The position numbers were made by a program, and so were the translations under genes. Source: JACDAL01 sp963849115 (GTDB lineage Bacteria > Actinomycetota > CADDZG01 > WHSQ01). From it: DNA of 64,000 bases. Below, piece by piece: positions 41,060 through 48,823 of the stretch (position 1 is the first letter of the stretch; the number at the start of each line of letters is the position of its first letter). Location: positions 992,001 to 1,056,000 of the forward strand of contig CAWKGK010000009.1 in the NCBI GenBank assembly GCA_963849115.1, read 5' to 3'. The notes under the pieces were generated by a model. The model had not been told where the DNA came from. It ran no database searches and worked only from the letters and a program-made list of their open reading frames with translations.

Positions 41060-41728
41060 GTGAGGCTGAACGCCGCACGGAATGCTCCTGCGTCGCAAAG
41101 AAAACTTTCGTCGCATCGGAAGCGTCACGCTCTCCAAGTGGCCGTTGCCCTCGTTGTCCTGTTGCTCACCGCCATTCCCGTGCGGCGACCGGTCGGCATA
41201 TGGGAAGCGAACATGTTCGACGCCATCAATGGACTGCCGGAGTGGTTGTTTGCGCCCGTCTGGCTGATGATGCAGGCCGGCAACCTCTTGACGGTGACGA
41301 TTGTGTCCTTGGTCGCCCTCTTCGCTCGGCGAATTCGACAGGGCCTCGATCTTGCCGTCGCGGGGGCCTCGGCTTGGCTCCTGGCCAAGGTTGTGAAGGA
41401 TCTCTCGGGCCGCCCACGGCCGGCGGCGATCTTCGAGGACGTCATCGTCCGCGGCTCTCCGGCCGCCGGCAATGGATATGTTTCGGGTCACACGGCCGTC
41501 GCTGCAGCCCTTGCGGCGGCCGTGACCCCTTACCTCAGCCGCCGGTGGCAGGTGACGGTGTGGGTCATCGCCGCGCTTGTGGGCTTCGGTCGCATTTATG
41601 TCGGCGCCCACCTTCCGCTGGATGTGTTCGGGGGCATGGCCATGGGATGGGCTATAGGATCGATCGTGCACGTCCTACTGGGGGAGCCGGCGCGCGGTGA
41701 AAACAAGCTCACGAAGTCTACGAGTTAG
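41060..41728 (+). CDS. PAP2 family phosphatase (first)
   Basis: A 222-residue membrane phosphatase of the PAP2/undecaprenyl-pyrophosphate phosphatase superfamily, with about six helices. The catalytic motifs are complete: KDLSGRPRP (KX6RP), VSGHTAVAAA, and GRIYVGAHLPLDV (RX5HX3D). It likely removes phosphate from a lipid phosphate or pyrophosphate. The start is uncertain. GTG 41060 gives a 25-residue basic tail before helix 1. TTG 40994, with GGGGAG 7 nt upstream and overlapping the previous gene, is also possible given the coupling elsewhere in this cluster. Confidence 0.78.
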   Translation: MRLNAARNAPASQRKLSSHRKRHALQVAVALVVLLLTAIPVRRPVGIWEANMFDAINGLPEWLFAPVWLMMQAGNLLTVTIVSLVALFARRIRQGLDLAVAGASAWLLAKVVKDLSGRPRPAAIFEDVIVRGSPAAGNGYVSGHTAVAAALAAAVTPYLSRRWQVTVWVIAALVGFGRIYVGAHLPLDVFGGMAMGWAIGSIVHVLLGEPARGENKLTKSTS

Positions 41729-42338
41729 AAGCTCGCGCCCTAATTTTGGGCTGGGAGTTATCAGCATCTTTGTCGCCCTAACTGTGCTGATCCTCACGGG
41801 CATGCATGTAGACGGCAACTATGCTTCCGGTACCGAGCGAGCTGTGTTTCGATTCTTCAACGGATTCCCGTCGGTGATCTACTGGCCCGCCTGGGTCGTC
41901 ATGCAGCTCGGCAACTTGATCGCTGTGCCCGCGGTCGCGATTGCTGCATTGCTGTTCAGACGCTATCGACTTGCTATCGCGGCTCTGATAGTTGGGGTAG
42001 GGAAGTGGTACTCGAGCCGGTTGCTGAAGGACGTCTTCCTCCGCGAGCGGCCGGCCAGTGTCCTCTCGGACGTCGTGCTTCGCGACGCTCCCGCAGCAGG
42101 TCAGGCATTTGTTTCGGGCCATGCCGTAATTGCGGTCGGTTTGGCGGTGGTCGTCCATCCTCACGTTGCACGCAAATGGCAAGTCGTCGTCTGGACCACG
42201 GCGTTACTCGTCTGTGTTGCGCGCGTTTATGTGGGGGCGCACCTTCCTCTCGACGTGGTGGGAGGGGCAGCCGCCGGCTGGGCGATAGGCACTGTGGCCA
42301 ACTTGGTCACGGGTCTGTTCGTGCGAAGGAGGGCTTGA
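41697..42338 (+). CDS. PAP2 family phosphatase (second)
   Basis: A 213-residue PAP2 protein, paralogous to its upstream neighbour and overlapping it by 32 nt. Motifs are complete: KDVFLRERP, VSGHAVIAVG and ARVYVGAHLPLDVVGG. About six helices are expected. GGGGAG lies 8 nt before GTG 41697. Its last 32 nt overlap, tail to tail, the 3' end of the flippase-like gene on the other strand. Tandem active PAP2 genes next to a degenerate PAP2-kinase fusion suggest one lipid-phosphate pathway. Confidence 0.8.
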   Translation: MKTSSRSLRVRSSRPNFGLGVISIFVALTVLILTGMHVDGNYASGTERAVFRFFNGFPSVIYWPAWVVMQLGNLIAVPAVAIAALLFRRYRLAIAALIVGVGKWYSSRLLKDVFLRERPASVLSDVVLRDAPAAGQAFVSGHAVIAVGLAVVVHPHVARKWQVVVWTTALLVCVARVYVGAHLPLDVVGGAAAGWAIGTVANLVTGLFVRRRA

Positions 42339-43323
42339 GCCGGCGGAGCTCTTTCTGCCACAGCAGGTAGGAGATCGCACCGATGGGAATTGGCAGAACG
42401 AAGGTGAGAAGCCGGTAGATCAGTATCGCTGCGACGACGAGCGCCTCTTCGCCTCCGGCCGCCACCAGAGTGGCGGTCAGCCCCAGCTCTACGACCCCCA
42501 GGCCACCGGGAGTAATCGGTACGGCCGAGAGGAGCCGAACGAAGGCGAACGACGCCAGGGCTTGCTGCCAGCTGACTGCATCGTTCGATACTCCCACGTG
42601 GCGCAGCGCCAAGAGGAGAACGAGGTAGAGGGTGATATGGCTGATCACGGTGGCCACCGTCAATGCCGCCCACTGCGTGCGCAGGAGCTCAATGATTCTG
42701 CGCCTGAAGTCGACCGCCGCCGTAGCCCAGTCTGGCCTGGGGGAGCGACCGAGTAGACGGGCCATGAAGGAAACGAGCACCCCAAGACGCCGCCCCACTA
42801 CGGAGGCGCCCCGCTCGCTACTAAGGACCATGGCGAATGCAAGGCTTGCCCCCACCAGTATCCCCAGGCCGATTACGGAGACGGCGACGAGACCGCCGTT
42901 TGCCTGCCCCCCGATTGCCAAGAGCGCCAGCGCCACGATGGGCATGCCCAGCTTCGCAAAGGTGTTCCAGGTACCGGTGAGGGTAAGGGAGATGGCGATA
43001 TCGGGTGGAGCAAAGCCGTAGGAAACGTACATGGCGCTCTGCAGGCCTGCCCCCAGCGCGGCCCCACCGGGAAGCGTGTTGGTGACTGCGGTCGAGGTCT
43101 GGGTGATCTTCAGCGCCTGCCCGAATCCGAGCCCCGGTCTTGCCGACATTTCGACGAGCACATAGGTCGCCTGGTTCCAGGCGGCCAGGGCAGCAAGGGT
43201 GGCTAGCTCCAGCCACGTCATCGCTCGGATGGTCGCCCACACTTCGCCGAAGTCCACGATGCGGGGCAGGAAATAGACAAAGATCACGCCTACCACTGCG
43301 AGGGCGATTACGACCTGCGCCAC
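42307..43323 (-). CDS. Flippase-like membrane protein (UPF0104), paralog of the gene at 36798
   Basis: A 338-residue paralog of the protein encoded at 36798-37874. It shares RLLSAVPITPGGLGVVELGL, NTLPGGAALGAGLQSAMYVSYGF, WNTFAKLGMPIVALALLAIGGQA and ALRHVGVSNDAVSWQQAL. The two genes are convergent around the PAP2 genes, which suggests duplication and inversion. GTG 43323 is the only usual start in frame. The frame extends upstream through TVKKRGLQPAR, similar to the paralog's TKKLSLRR start, to a stop, without an ATG. The true start may be an unusual codon there. Confidence 0.8.
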   Translation of the reverse strand: MAQVVIALAVVGVIFVYFLPRIVDFGEVWATIRAMTWLELATLAALAAWNQATYVLVEMSARPGLGFGQALKITQTSTAVTNTLPGGAALGAGLQSAMYVSYGFAPPDIAISLTLTGTWNTFAKLGMPIVALALLAIGGQANGGLVAVSVIGLGILVGASLAFAMVLSSERGASVVGRRLGVLVSFMARLLGRSPRPDWATAAVDFRRRIIELLRTQWAALTVATVISHITLYLVLLLALRHVGVSNDAVSWQQALASFAFVRLLSAVPITPGGLGVVELGLTATLVAAGGEEALVVAAILIYRLLTFVLPIPIGAISYLLWQKELRRLKPSFARTDP

Positions 43324-43412
43324 TCGCGCCGGCTGGAGCCCTCTCTTCTTTACCGTCTGGTCTTGTCTCAGGAAAAGTCCCTCATCTGCGAGCCGATCCG
43401 AGCACGACGATC

Positions 43413-43868
43413 ATGGCCGACTGCCCTGCTCCGCGCAAGGGCCGAGCGCAGGGATCCATTCGGTGGCACAATGCCCCCGAAGGAACAGAAGAGACGAAGA
43501 ACGGGAAGGGGCGCGGCCTGGGAAATCCCGTGGTTCATTTCGAGATCGTTAGCAAGGAGGGCGGCAAGCTAAAGAGCTTCTACTCCGAGGCCTTCGGTTG
43601 GAAGATCGACGCCGACAACGCCATGGGCTACGGGATGGTCGAAGCCGAGGGTGAAGGGATCGGTGGGGGTGTCGCCGACGCGCCGGGTGACTATCCGGGC
43701 CACCTCACCTTCTACATCCAGACCGATGACCTTGAGGGAACCCTGGCTCGCATCGAGGAGCTGGGCGGTGAGACGGTGATGGCGCCGGACTCGGTTGGAG
43801 ACGGAACGACAATCGCTCAGTTCAAGGACCCCGGGGGCAACATGGTGGGCCTCGTCAAAGGAATGTAA
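43413..43868 (+). CDS. VOC (glyoxalase/bleomycin-resistance) family protein
   Basis: A vicinal-oxygen-chelate protein with the usual core GNPVVHFEIVSKEGGKLKSFYSEAFGWKI, split near residue 60, then HLTFYIQTDDLEGTLARIEELGGETVM and FKDPGGNMVGLVKGM. Family members usually begin at the Met before GNPVVHFEI, about 116 residues in all. Here ATG 43413 gives 151 residues with a 35-residue unmatched, basic tail. A CTG at 43518, with GGGAAGGGG about 6 nt upstream, stands exactly where the family's Met would be. Function is unknown. The downstream gene is convergent. Confidence 0.72.
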   Translation: MADCPAPRKGRAQGSIRWHNAPEGTEETKNGKGRGLGNPVVHFEIVSKEGGKLKSFYSEAFGWKIDADNAMGYGMVEAEGEGIGGGVADAPGDYPGHLTFYIQTDDLEGTLARIEELGGETVMAPDSVGDGTTIAQFKDPGGNMVGLVKGM

Positions 43869-43890
43869 GCAGGTCTTCTGGGTTCAAGCT

Positions 43891-44802
43891 TCAGGTGACG
43901 TCGCGATTCTTGAAGAAGATCGTCGCCACGGTTACGAATACCGCTACGTAAATCAGCAAGGTCAGCGCCACATCCATCGTCGTCTTGTCCGCCATCGCCG
44001 GGCCCACCGCCTCCCCCGAGATGAACTGGCCGGCGTTGTCGCCCAGCAACCACGGCTGCCATTGGGGACGGAAGCCTCGAATCAGGCCCTCGAGAACGGC
44101 GAAGTAGACGAACGCCACCCCCAACGCGGCGGTGGTGTTGCGACCCACGGTGGCGATCGCACAGCCCACGACCGCGGTAAGACTGCCGACGGCGGCTACT
44201 CGTACCGTGAAGCCCGCCGTCTCGCGCGCCCAAGCCGCGTTGACACCCTCCGTGCTACCTGCAAGAACGGCAACCACTCCCATCACCGCGGCGAGAAAGA
44301 GGTGCATGACGACGACGAAGGCCAAACCGACGATCGCAATTGCGGCGAACTTCGTTACCAGCAGCCGCACGCGCCGTGGCTCCCACGTGAGAGCTGTAGT
44401 GATCGTTCCCTTCTGCCACTCGGCGCCGACGAATGTCGCACCCAGCAGAAGGCACAGGATAGCCAGCAGAGGGCTGCTCCCGAGGAGAACGGGTTGCAGA
44501 TCGACGTACTGCCAGCGCGGGTCGGGCACCTCGTACTCGCCGATGAAGCGTTCGCATCGTTCTTGCTTGTTTGCGCTATTGCGGTTGCGGCCCCCGGGGT
44601 CGAATTCGCCACGTACGCAGCTGGCGATGGATTGTCGGCGCTCAACCTCTGCCTGGCGCCGAAGAGCGCCGTAATCCCGGTTGGATTGCACAAAGGTAAT
44701 CGCGGCACTCACCACCATGGCAACCATCACTAGCGCCACGAGCACCTTCAGCAAACGACGCGACCACATCCTGTGCAGCTCGGCCACGAGCGATTGGATC
44801 AT
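43891..44802 (-). CDS. ABC-2 type transporter permease
   Basis: A 303-residue membrane protein with an N-terminal helix (VLVALVMVAMVVSAAITFV), a charged extracytoplasmic region with two Cys (SCVRGEF and ERCERF), then five helices. WQYVDLQPVLLGSSPLLAILCLLLGATFVGAEWQKGTITTALTW, split near residue 95-138, is typical of ABC-2 permeases. The ATG overlaps the stop of the ATPase gene. With that ATPase it should form an exporter; the substrate is unknown. Confidence 0.8.
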   Translation of the reverse strand: MIQSLVAELHRMWSRRLLKVLVALVMVAMVVSAAITFVQSNRDYGALRRQAEVERRQSIASCVRGEFDPGGRNRNSANKQERCERFIGEYEVPDPRWQYVDLQPVLLGSSPLLAILCLLLGATFVGAEWQKGTITTALTWEPRRVRLLVTKFAAIAIVGLAFVVVMHLFLAAVMGVVAVLAGSTEGVNAAWARETAGFTVRVAAVGSLTAVVGCAIATVGRNTTAALGVAFVYFAVLEGLIRGFRPQWQPWLLGDNAGQFISGEAVGPAMADKTTMDVALTLLIYVAVFVTVATIFFKNRDVT

Positions 44803-45728
44803 CTCTCTTCAACTTCGGGATCTTCGGTGAGCTTGAGGAAGACGGACTCGAGGTCGTCGTTGCTCGCGCGCAGCTCGGAGAGATAAAGACCACCGTTCGC
44901 GAGCGTCTGGGTGACGCGCGCTCCTTGCTCGCGAGGTAGGTCCACCGTCAGGGCTTCACCGTTCGCCGACCACGGAATTCCCTCGGCGCTCAACAGCTCG
45001 CCGGCGCGAGCCGCGTCGTCGACCACGACGAGAAGCTTCGCAGCTTGGCCTGTGGCAAGCACCTCGTCGACAGGTCCCTGGGCGACGCAGCGCCCACGGG
45101 CGAGGATCGCCACGCGGTCGCAGGTCTGCTGGACCTCGGAGAGGATGTGACTCGACACGAACACCGTTCGCCCCTCGGCCCCCAGCTTCTTCAGAAGCTG
45201 ACGAACCTCACGGATCCCGGCCGGGTCGAGCCCGTTGGCCGGCTCGTCGAGGATCAACAGCTCGGGGTCCTTGAGCAACGCGGCAGCTATCCCGAGCCGC
45301 TGCTTCATTCCGAGCGAGTAAGTCTTCACGCGATCGTCGCCCCGCTCCGCCAGGTCGACTCGTTCGAGAACACCCTCGACCGCCGTGGTGCCGATACCCG
45401 AAGGCCGCGCCAAGAGCTCGAGGTTGCGACGGCCGGAGAATCCGGGAAACAGGGCGGGAGTCTCGACGATCGCGCCGATCCTCCCGATGACCTCGTTCAG
45501 GCGGCCTTGTTGGGGGTCGGCACCGAGGATGTGGCAGCGGCCCGAGGTGGGCCGTATCAGTGCCAGCAGGCAGCGGACGGTCGTGGTCTTGCCTGCTCCG
45601 TTGGGGCCGAGAAAACCGAACACCCCGCCCTCGGGAACGACGAGATCGAGGCCGTCGACGGCCGTGGTGACGCCCTTGCGGAACCGCCGGTAGCGCTTGG
45701 TGAGTCCCTCGACCTCGATAACAGCCAT
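44799..45728 (-). CDS. ABC transporter ATP-binding protein (exporter type)
   Basis: A 309-residue ATPase. Walker A GPNGAGKTTT is near residue 40, the ABC signature YSLGMKQRL near 137, and Walker B LLILDEPANGLDPAGIREVR near 160. SHILSEVQQTCDRVAILARGR and a DrrA/CcmA-like C-terminal domain follow. TAGGGT on the minus strand ends 7 nt before its ATG. The minus-strand upstream side contains GAAAAGATC, similar to the R3 box, across the same hairpin as R3 copy d. Confidence 0.86.
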   Translation of the reverse strand: MAVIEVEGLTKRYRRFRKGVTTAVDGLDLVVPEGGVFGFLGPNGAGKTTTVRCLLALIRPTSGRCHILGADPQQGRLNEVIGRIGAIVETPALFPGFSGRRNLELLARPSGIGTTAVEGVLERVDLAERGDDRVKTYSLGMKQRLGIAAALLKDPELLILDEPANGLDPAGIREVRQLLKKLGAEGRTVFVSSHILSEVQQTCDRVAILARGRCVAQGPVDEVLATGQAAKLLVVVDDAARAGELLSAEGIPWSANGEALTVDLPREQGARVTQTLANGGLYLSELRASNDDLESVFLKLTEDPEVEER

Positions 45729-45777
45729 GACGAGAACCCTAGCAACCGGCCTCGCCGGATCTTTTCACCCCGAAATG

Positions 45778-45809
45778 AGCGCGGGGCGCTGCTTAGGTGG
45801 AGAAGGTCG
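45778..45809 (+). repeat. R3 hairpin-box repeat, copy d
   Basis: Hairpin AGCGC-GGG-GCGCT (45778-45790) is followed after 6 nt by GTGGAGAAGGTCG (45797-45809), matching the R3 box. It lies between divergent genes, so it cannot simply be a terminator of an upstream plus-strand gene. Confidence 0.45.
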
Positions 45810-45812
45810 GCC

Positions 45813-45818
45813 TAGAGT
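45813..45818 (+). promoter_or_regulatory. -10 hexamer upstream of gcvH
   Basis: TAGAGT starts 4 nt after the R3 box, the same spacing as TACGAT before rarA (51345). The start codon with a good ribosome-binding site is at 45861, giving a leader of about 35 nt. Confidence 0.38.
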
Positions 45819-45860
45819 GTGATGCCAGATCCAGCGACATATCGAGAAAAGGGGGAGCAG

Positions 45861-46253
45861 ATGACCCACCTGCCGGGCGACCGGCGCTACACGCGCGCTC
45901 ACGAGTGGGCGATGGAGAGCGATGGCCGGATCCTGGTTGGGATCACCGACTATGCCCAAGACCAGCTCGGCGACATCGTCTATTTGGGTCTGCCCGAGCC
46001 CGGAGCCAGGGTGACCGCCGGGGAGCCGCTGGGCGAGGTCGAATCCACTAAGTCCGTGGCCGACGTCTACAGCCCGGTCACGGGCACGGTGCTCGAGAAA
46101 AACTCGGAGGCTGAGCAGAACCCGGAGGTGATCAACTCCGACCCCTATGGACGGGGTTGGCTGGTGGCGGTGGATGCCTCCGGCTCGCCTCTCGAAGAGC
46201 TCATGGGGGCAGACGAGTACCAGCAATGGCTCGAACAGGAAGTGGACTCGTGA
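45861..46253 (+). CDS. gcvH: Glycine cleavage system H protein
   Basis: A 130-residue lipoyl-carrier protein of the glycine cleavage system. The lipoylated lysine is K64 in GEVESTKSVADVYSPVTGTV. LPGDRRYTRAHEWAM, GITDYAQDQLGDIVYLGLPE and NSDPYGRGWLVAV are typical. ATG 45861 has AAGGGGGAG upstream; an in-frame GTG at 45819 would add 14 unmatched residues. gcvT, gcvPA and gcvPB follow on the same strand. The fourth component, lipoamide dehydrogenase, is not in the window. Confidence 0.94.
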   Translation: MTHLPGDRRYTRAHEWAMESDGRILVGITDYAQDQLGDIVYLGLPEPGARVTAGEPLGEVESTKSVADVYSPVTGTVLEKNSEAEQNPEVINSDPYGRGWLVAVDASGSPLEELMGADEYQQWLEQEVDS

Positions 46254-46292
46254 ACCATGACATCTCTAAAGCTGTGCTATAGGGTCATGGTT
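46253..46292. promoter_or_regulatory. 9-bp inverted repeat between gcvH and gcvT
   Basis: AACCATGAC (46253-46261) and GTCATGGTT (46284-46292) are perfect complements, 31 bp apart centre to centre, about three helical turns. TATAGG (46278-46283), a possible -10, abuts the right arm. This could be an operator or a leader hairpin controlling gcvT and the P-protein genes. Confidence 0.35.
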
Positions 46293-46351
46293 TCCACCGA
46301 CACGAAGCTCGCAGGGCCCGTTTCTCCGGGCGTCTCGGGCGTGGCCTGAGC

Positions 46352-47440
46352 ATGGCCGGCCGGAACACCCCGCTTCTCGAGGCGCATCGCCGCCTCGGAG
46401 GGAGGATGACCGAGTTTGCCGGCTGGAACATGCCTCTTCAATACGAAGGAGTCGTCACCGAGCACCGCGCCGTACGCAGCCACGCCGGGGTCTTCGACGT
46501 GTCCCATCTCGGAAAGCTCAGGCTTGGCGGGCCCGGCGCGCGCCCCGCCCTGGAGCGCGCGCTGACCGCCGACGTGGCCACTCTCGAGCCCGGCCGCGCG
46601 GCCTACGGCTTCGTCCTTCGAGACGACGGGGGCTGCCTCGACGACATCTTCGTCTATCGCCTCGGCGAATCCCAGTGGCTTGTCGTGCCCAACGCCGCCA
46701 ACGTCGCCGTGGTCAAGAACGCCCTGCGCGCCGCAGGGGCCACAGAGGTAGAGGACGCCTGGGATCGGTGGGCGATCCTGGCGCTCCAGGGCCCCTCGTC
46801 CACCGCAGCATTCGAGAGCACGTGGCCTTCTCGGGGGGTCTCGGAGCTGAAGCTGCACACCTGGAGAACGGTCGAAGAGTTCGGTGCCGACGGTTTCGTG
46901 GCCCGAACCGGCTACACGGGCGAGCGAGGCTACGAGCTCTACGTCGCCTGGGCCCAGGCCGAGGGCGCTTTCGAACGATTGCTCGATGCCGGCTGCACGC
47001 CGGCCGGCCTGGGGGCCCGCGACACTCTCCGGCTCGAGATGGGCTACGCGCTGCACGGGCACGAGCTCGGCCCCGAGATCAACCCGCTCGAAGCCGGTCT
47101 CGGTTGGGCGATCGCCTGGAACCAACCATTCCGGGGTCGTGAGGCCCTGCTAGCCGTGCGCGGCTCCGGCCCGGCCCGAAGCCTCTTCGGGGTCCGCTGC
47201 TCATCCCCGGGGGTCCCGCGCCGCGGCTGCGAGGTGGTCGCGGGAGGGAGCGTGGTGGGAGAGGTCACGAGCGGCAACTTCTCGCCGACCGTCGGGACCG
47301 GGATAGCTCTCGCCCTGGGGCCCGCTCCCGCTCCCGACCCAGGAGCGGAGGTCGCGATCAGGATACGGGGAAGGCTCGTCGGGGGCGCTATCGTGAGGCC
47401 GCCGTTCATCGAGCGCGCGCGACCACAAAGCAACAAGTAG
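46352..47440 (+). CDS. gcvT: Glycine cleavage system T protein (aminomethyltransferase)
   Basis: A 362-residue folate-binding aminomethyltransferase that moves the methylene group from aminomethyl-H protein to tetrahydrofolate and releases ammonia. It shows RLGGRMTEFAGWNMPLQYEGVVTEHRAVRSHAGVFDVSHLGKL (split around residue 28), the catalytic-region Asp of GVFDVSH, RTGYTGERGYELYV, GARDTLRLEMGYALHGHEL and the C-terminal barrel GEVTSGNFSPTVGTGIALALG. The ATG is 98 nt after gcvH. Confidence 0.93.
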   Translation: MAGRNTPLLEAHRRLGGRMTEFAGWNMPLQYEGVVTEHRAVRSHAGVFDVSHLGKLRLGGPGARPALERALTADVATLEPGRAAYGFVLRDDGGCLDDIFVYRLGESQWLVVPNAANVAVVKNALRAAGATEVEDAWDRWAILALQGPSSTAAFESTWPSRGVSELKLHTWRTVEEFGADGFVARTGYTGERGYELYVAWAQAEGAFERLLDAGCTPAGLGARDTLRLEMGYALHGHELGPEINPLEAGLGWAIAWNQPFRGREALLAVRGSGPARSLFGVRCSSPGVPRRGCEVVAGGSVVGEVTSGNFSPTVGTGIALALGPAPAPDPGAEVAIRIRGRLVGGAIVRPPFIERARPQSNK

Positions 47441-47460
47441 TCAAGTATGTAAGTAGTCAA
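47435..47460 (+). repeat. Direct repeat between gcvT and gcvPA
   Basis: AAGTAGTCAA occurs at 47435-47444 and again at 47451-47460, a 16-bp period. The first copy contains the gcvT stop codon. Two identical 10-mers 1.5 turns apart, 20 nt before gcvPA, could bind a regulator. Confidence 0.3.
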
Positions 47461-47479
47461 TCGGACGAGGGGCTCTGGG

Positions 47480-48823
47480 GTGGACTTCCTTCCACACACC
47501 ATCGAGGACATAGAGGACATGCTCTCGGTGTTGGGCAAGTCCGGGCTCGAAGAGCTCTTCGAGCCGGTGGCCGAGAAGCTGCGACTCCAGCGTGACCTCG
47601 CCGTGCCTGAAGCACTCGACGAGGTCTCCCTGCGAGCTCATGTGGTTGAGCTCGCGGGCCGCTCGCAGGGGACAGAGCGTCTTATCTGCTTTGCCGGAGG
47701 GGGCGCCTACGACCACCACGTTCCCGCTGCGGTTTCGGCGCTCGCTTCCCGAGCCGAGTTCGCAACCTCCTACACCCCCTATCAGGCAGAGCTCTCCCAG
47801 GGGGTACTGCAGGCGTTGTTCGAGTTCCAGACGCTTGTCTGCGAGCTCTTCGCCATGGAGGTAGCCAACGCGTCCCTCTACGACGGCGCCAACGCGCTCG
47901 TGGAAGCTGTGAACTTGGCGGTGAGAGCCACGGGCCGAGAGCGGGTGGTGGTCGGCTCGACCGTCCACCCGCATTATCGGGACGTCCTCAGGACCTACAC
48001 ATCGGGCTTAGGTTTAGACATCGAGACGGTGGCGTTCGACCCCACACTGGGAGTGGTCGATTGGGGCTCGGTCGATGCCGCCGGAGCCGCCGCGCTGGTG
48101 ATCTCTTCACCCAACTTCTTCGGCGTCCTCGAAGATGTGTCCGAGGCGGCCGCAAAGGCCCACCCGCGCGGGGGCCTTGTTGTCGCCGTCACCGACCCCA
48201 CCTCCATGGGCGTGCTTGCCGCGCCCGGCGACAAGGGCGCGGACGTGGCCGTGGGCGAAGGCCACGCCCTCGGAAACGCTCTCGCCTACGGGGGGCCCTA
48301 CGTCGGCCTCTTCGCCACCTCCGAGCGGCTCGTGCGACAGGTGCCCGGACGCATCGCCGGCGAGACCACGGATCGCGACGGCCGGCGTGCCTTCGTGCTC
48401 ACACTCCAAGCGCGCGAGCAGCACATTCGGAGGGCTCGGGCGACTTCCAACGTCTGCACCAACCAGACGCTGATGGCGCTTGCGGCAGCCGTGCACCTCT
48501 GCTGGCTCGGGCCCTCAGGTCTCGCCCGGCTCGGGGAGATCTGCGTCAGGCGGACCGCCTACGCGGCGCAGAGGCTGGCGGAGATCCCCGGTTGCAAAGT
48601 GAGGTTTCCCGGGCCGCGCTTCAAAGAGGTGGTCCTCCAGCTGCCGAGCGCGGCAGACGAGATAACGGCGGGACTGTCTCGGCGCGGCTACCTCGTGGGG
48701 CCGGCGCTCGGCCGCTGGTACGAGGCCCTGGGCGACTGCCTGCTCGTTGCAGTGACGGAGAGACGGACGCAGGCCGACATCGATGGCCTCGCGGAGGCCA
48801 TCGAGAAAGAGCTCGCGCAGTGA
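47480..48823 (+). CDS. gcvPA: Glycine dehydrogenase (decarboxylating) subunit 1
   Basis: A 447-residue N-terminal half of the P protein in organisms where it is split. It shows DFLPHTIEDIEDMLSVLG at the start, CFAGGGAYDHHVPAAVSALASRAEFATSYTPYQAELSQGVLQALFEFQTLVCEL (split near residue 75-125) and EVANASLYDGANALVEAV. This subunit structures the active site; the PLP lysine is on subunit 2. It starts at GTG 47480 and overlaps gcvPB by 4 nt. Confidence 0.93.
   Translation: MDFLPHTIEDIEDMLSVLGKSGLEELFEPVAEKLRLQRDLAVPEALDEVSLRAHVVELAGRSQGTERLICFAGGGAYDHHVPAAVSALASRAEFATSYTPYQAELSQGVLQALFEFQTLVCELFAMEVANASLYDGANALVEAVNLAVRATGRERVVVGSTVHPHYRDVLRTYTSGLGLDIETVAFDPTLGVVDWGSVDAAGAAALVISSPNFFGVLEDVSEAAAKAHPRGGLVVAVTDPTSMGVLAAPGDKGADVAVGEGHALGNALAYGGPYVGLFATSERLVRQVPGRIAGETTDRDGRRAFVLTLQAREQHIRRARATSNVCTNQTLMALAAAVHLCWLGPSGLARLGEICVRRTAYAAQRLAEIPGCKVRFPGPRFKEVVLQLPSAADEITAGLSRRGYLVGPALGRWYEALGDCLLVAVTERRTQADIDGLAEAIEKELAQ

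Noticed and set aside
46287..46349. 20-codon upstream frame before gcvT
   Set aside because: It lacks a ribosome-binding site, has no codon bias or attenuator-like amino acid run (few Gly codons), and its ATG lies within the inverted repeat next to a possible -10.
47426..47465. CRISPR-like repeat
   Set aside because: Only two 10-bp units with a 6-bp spacer occur. Repeats and spacers are far too short and no cas genes are present.
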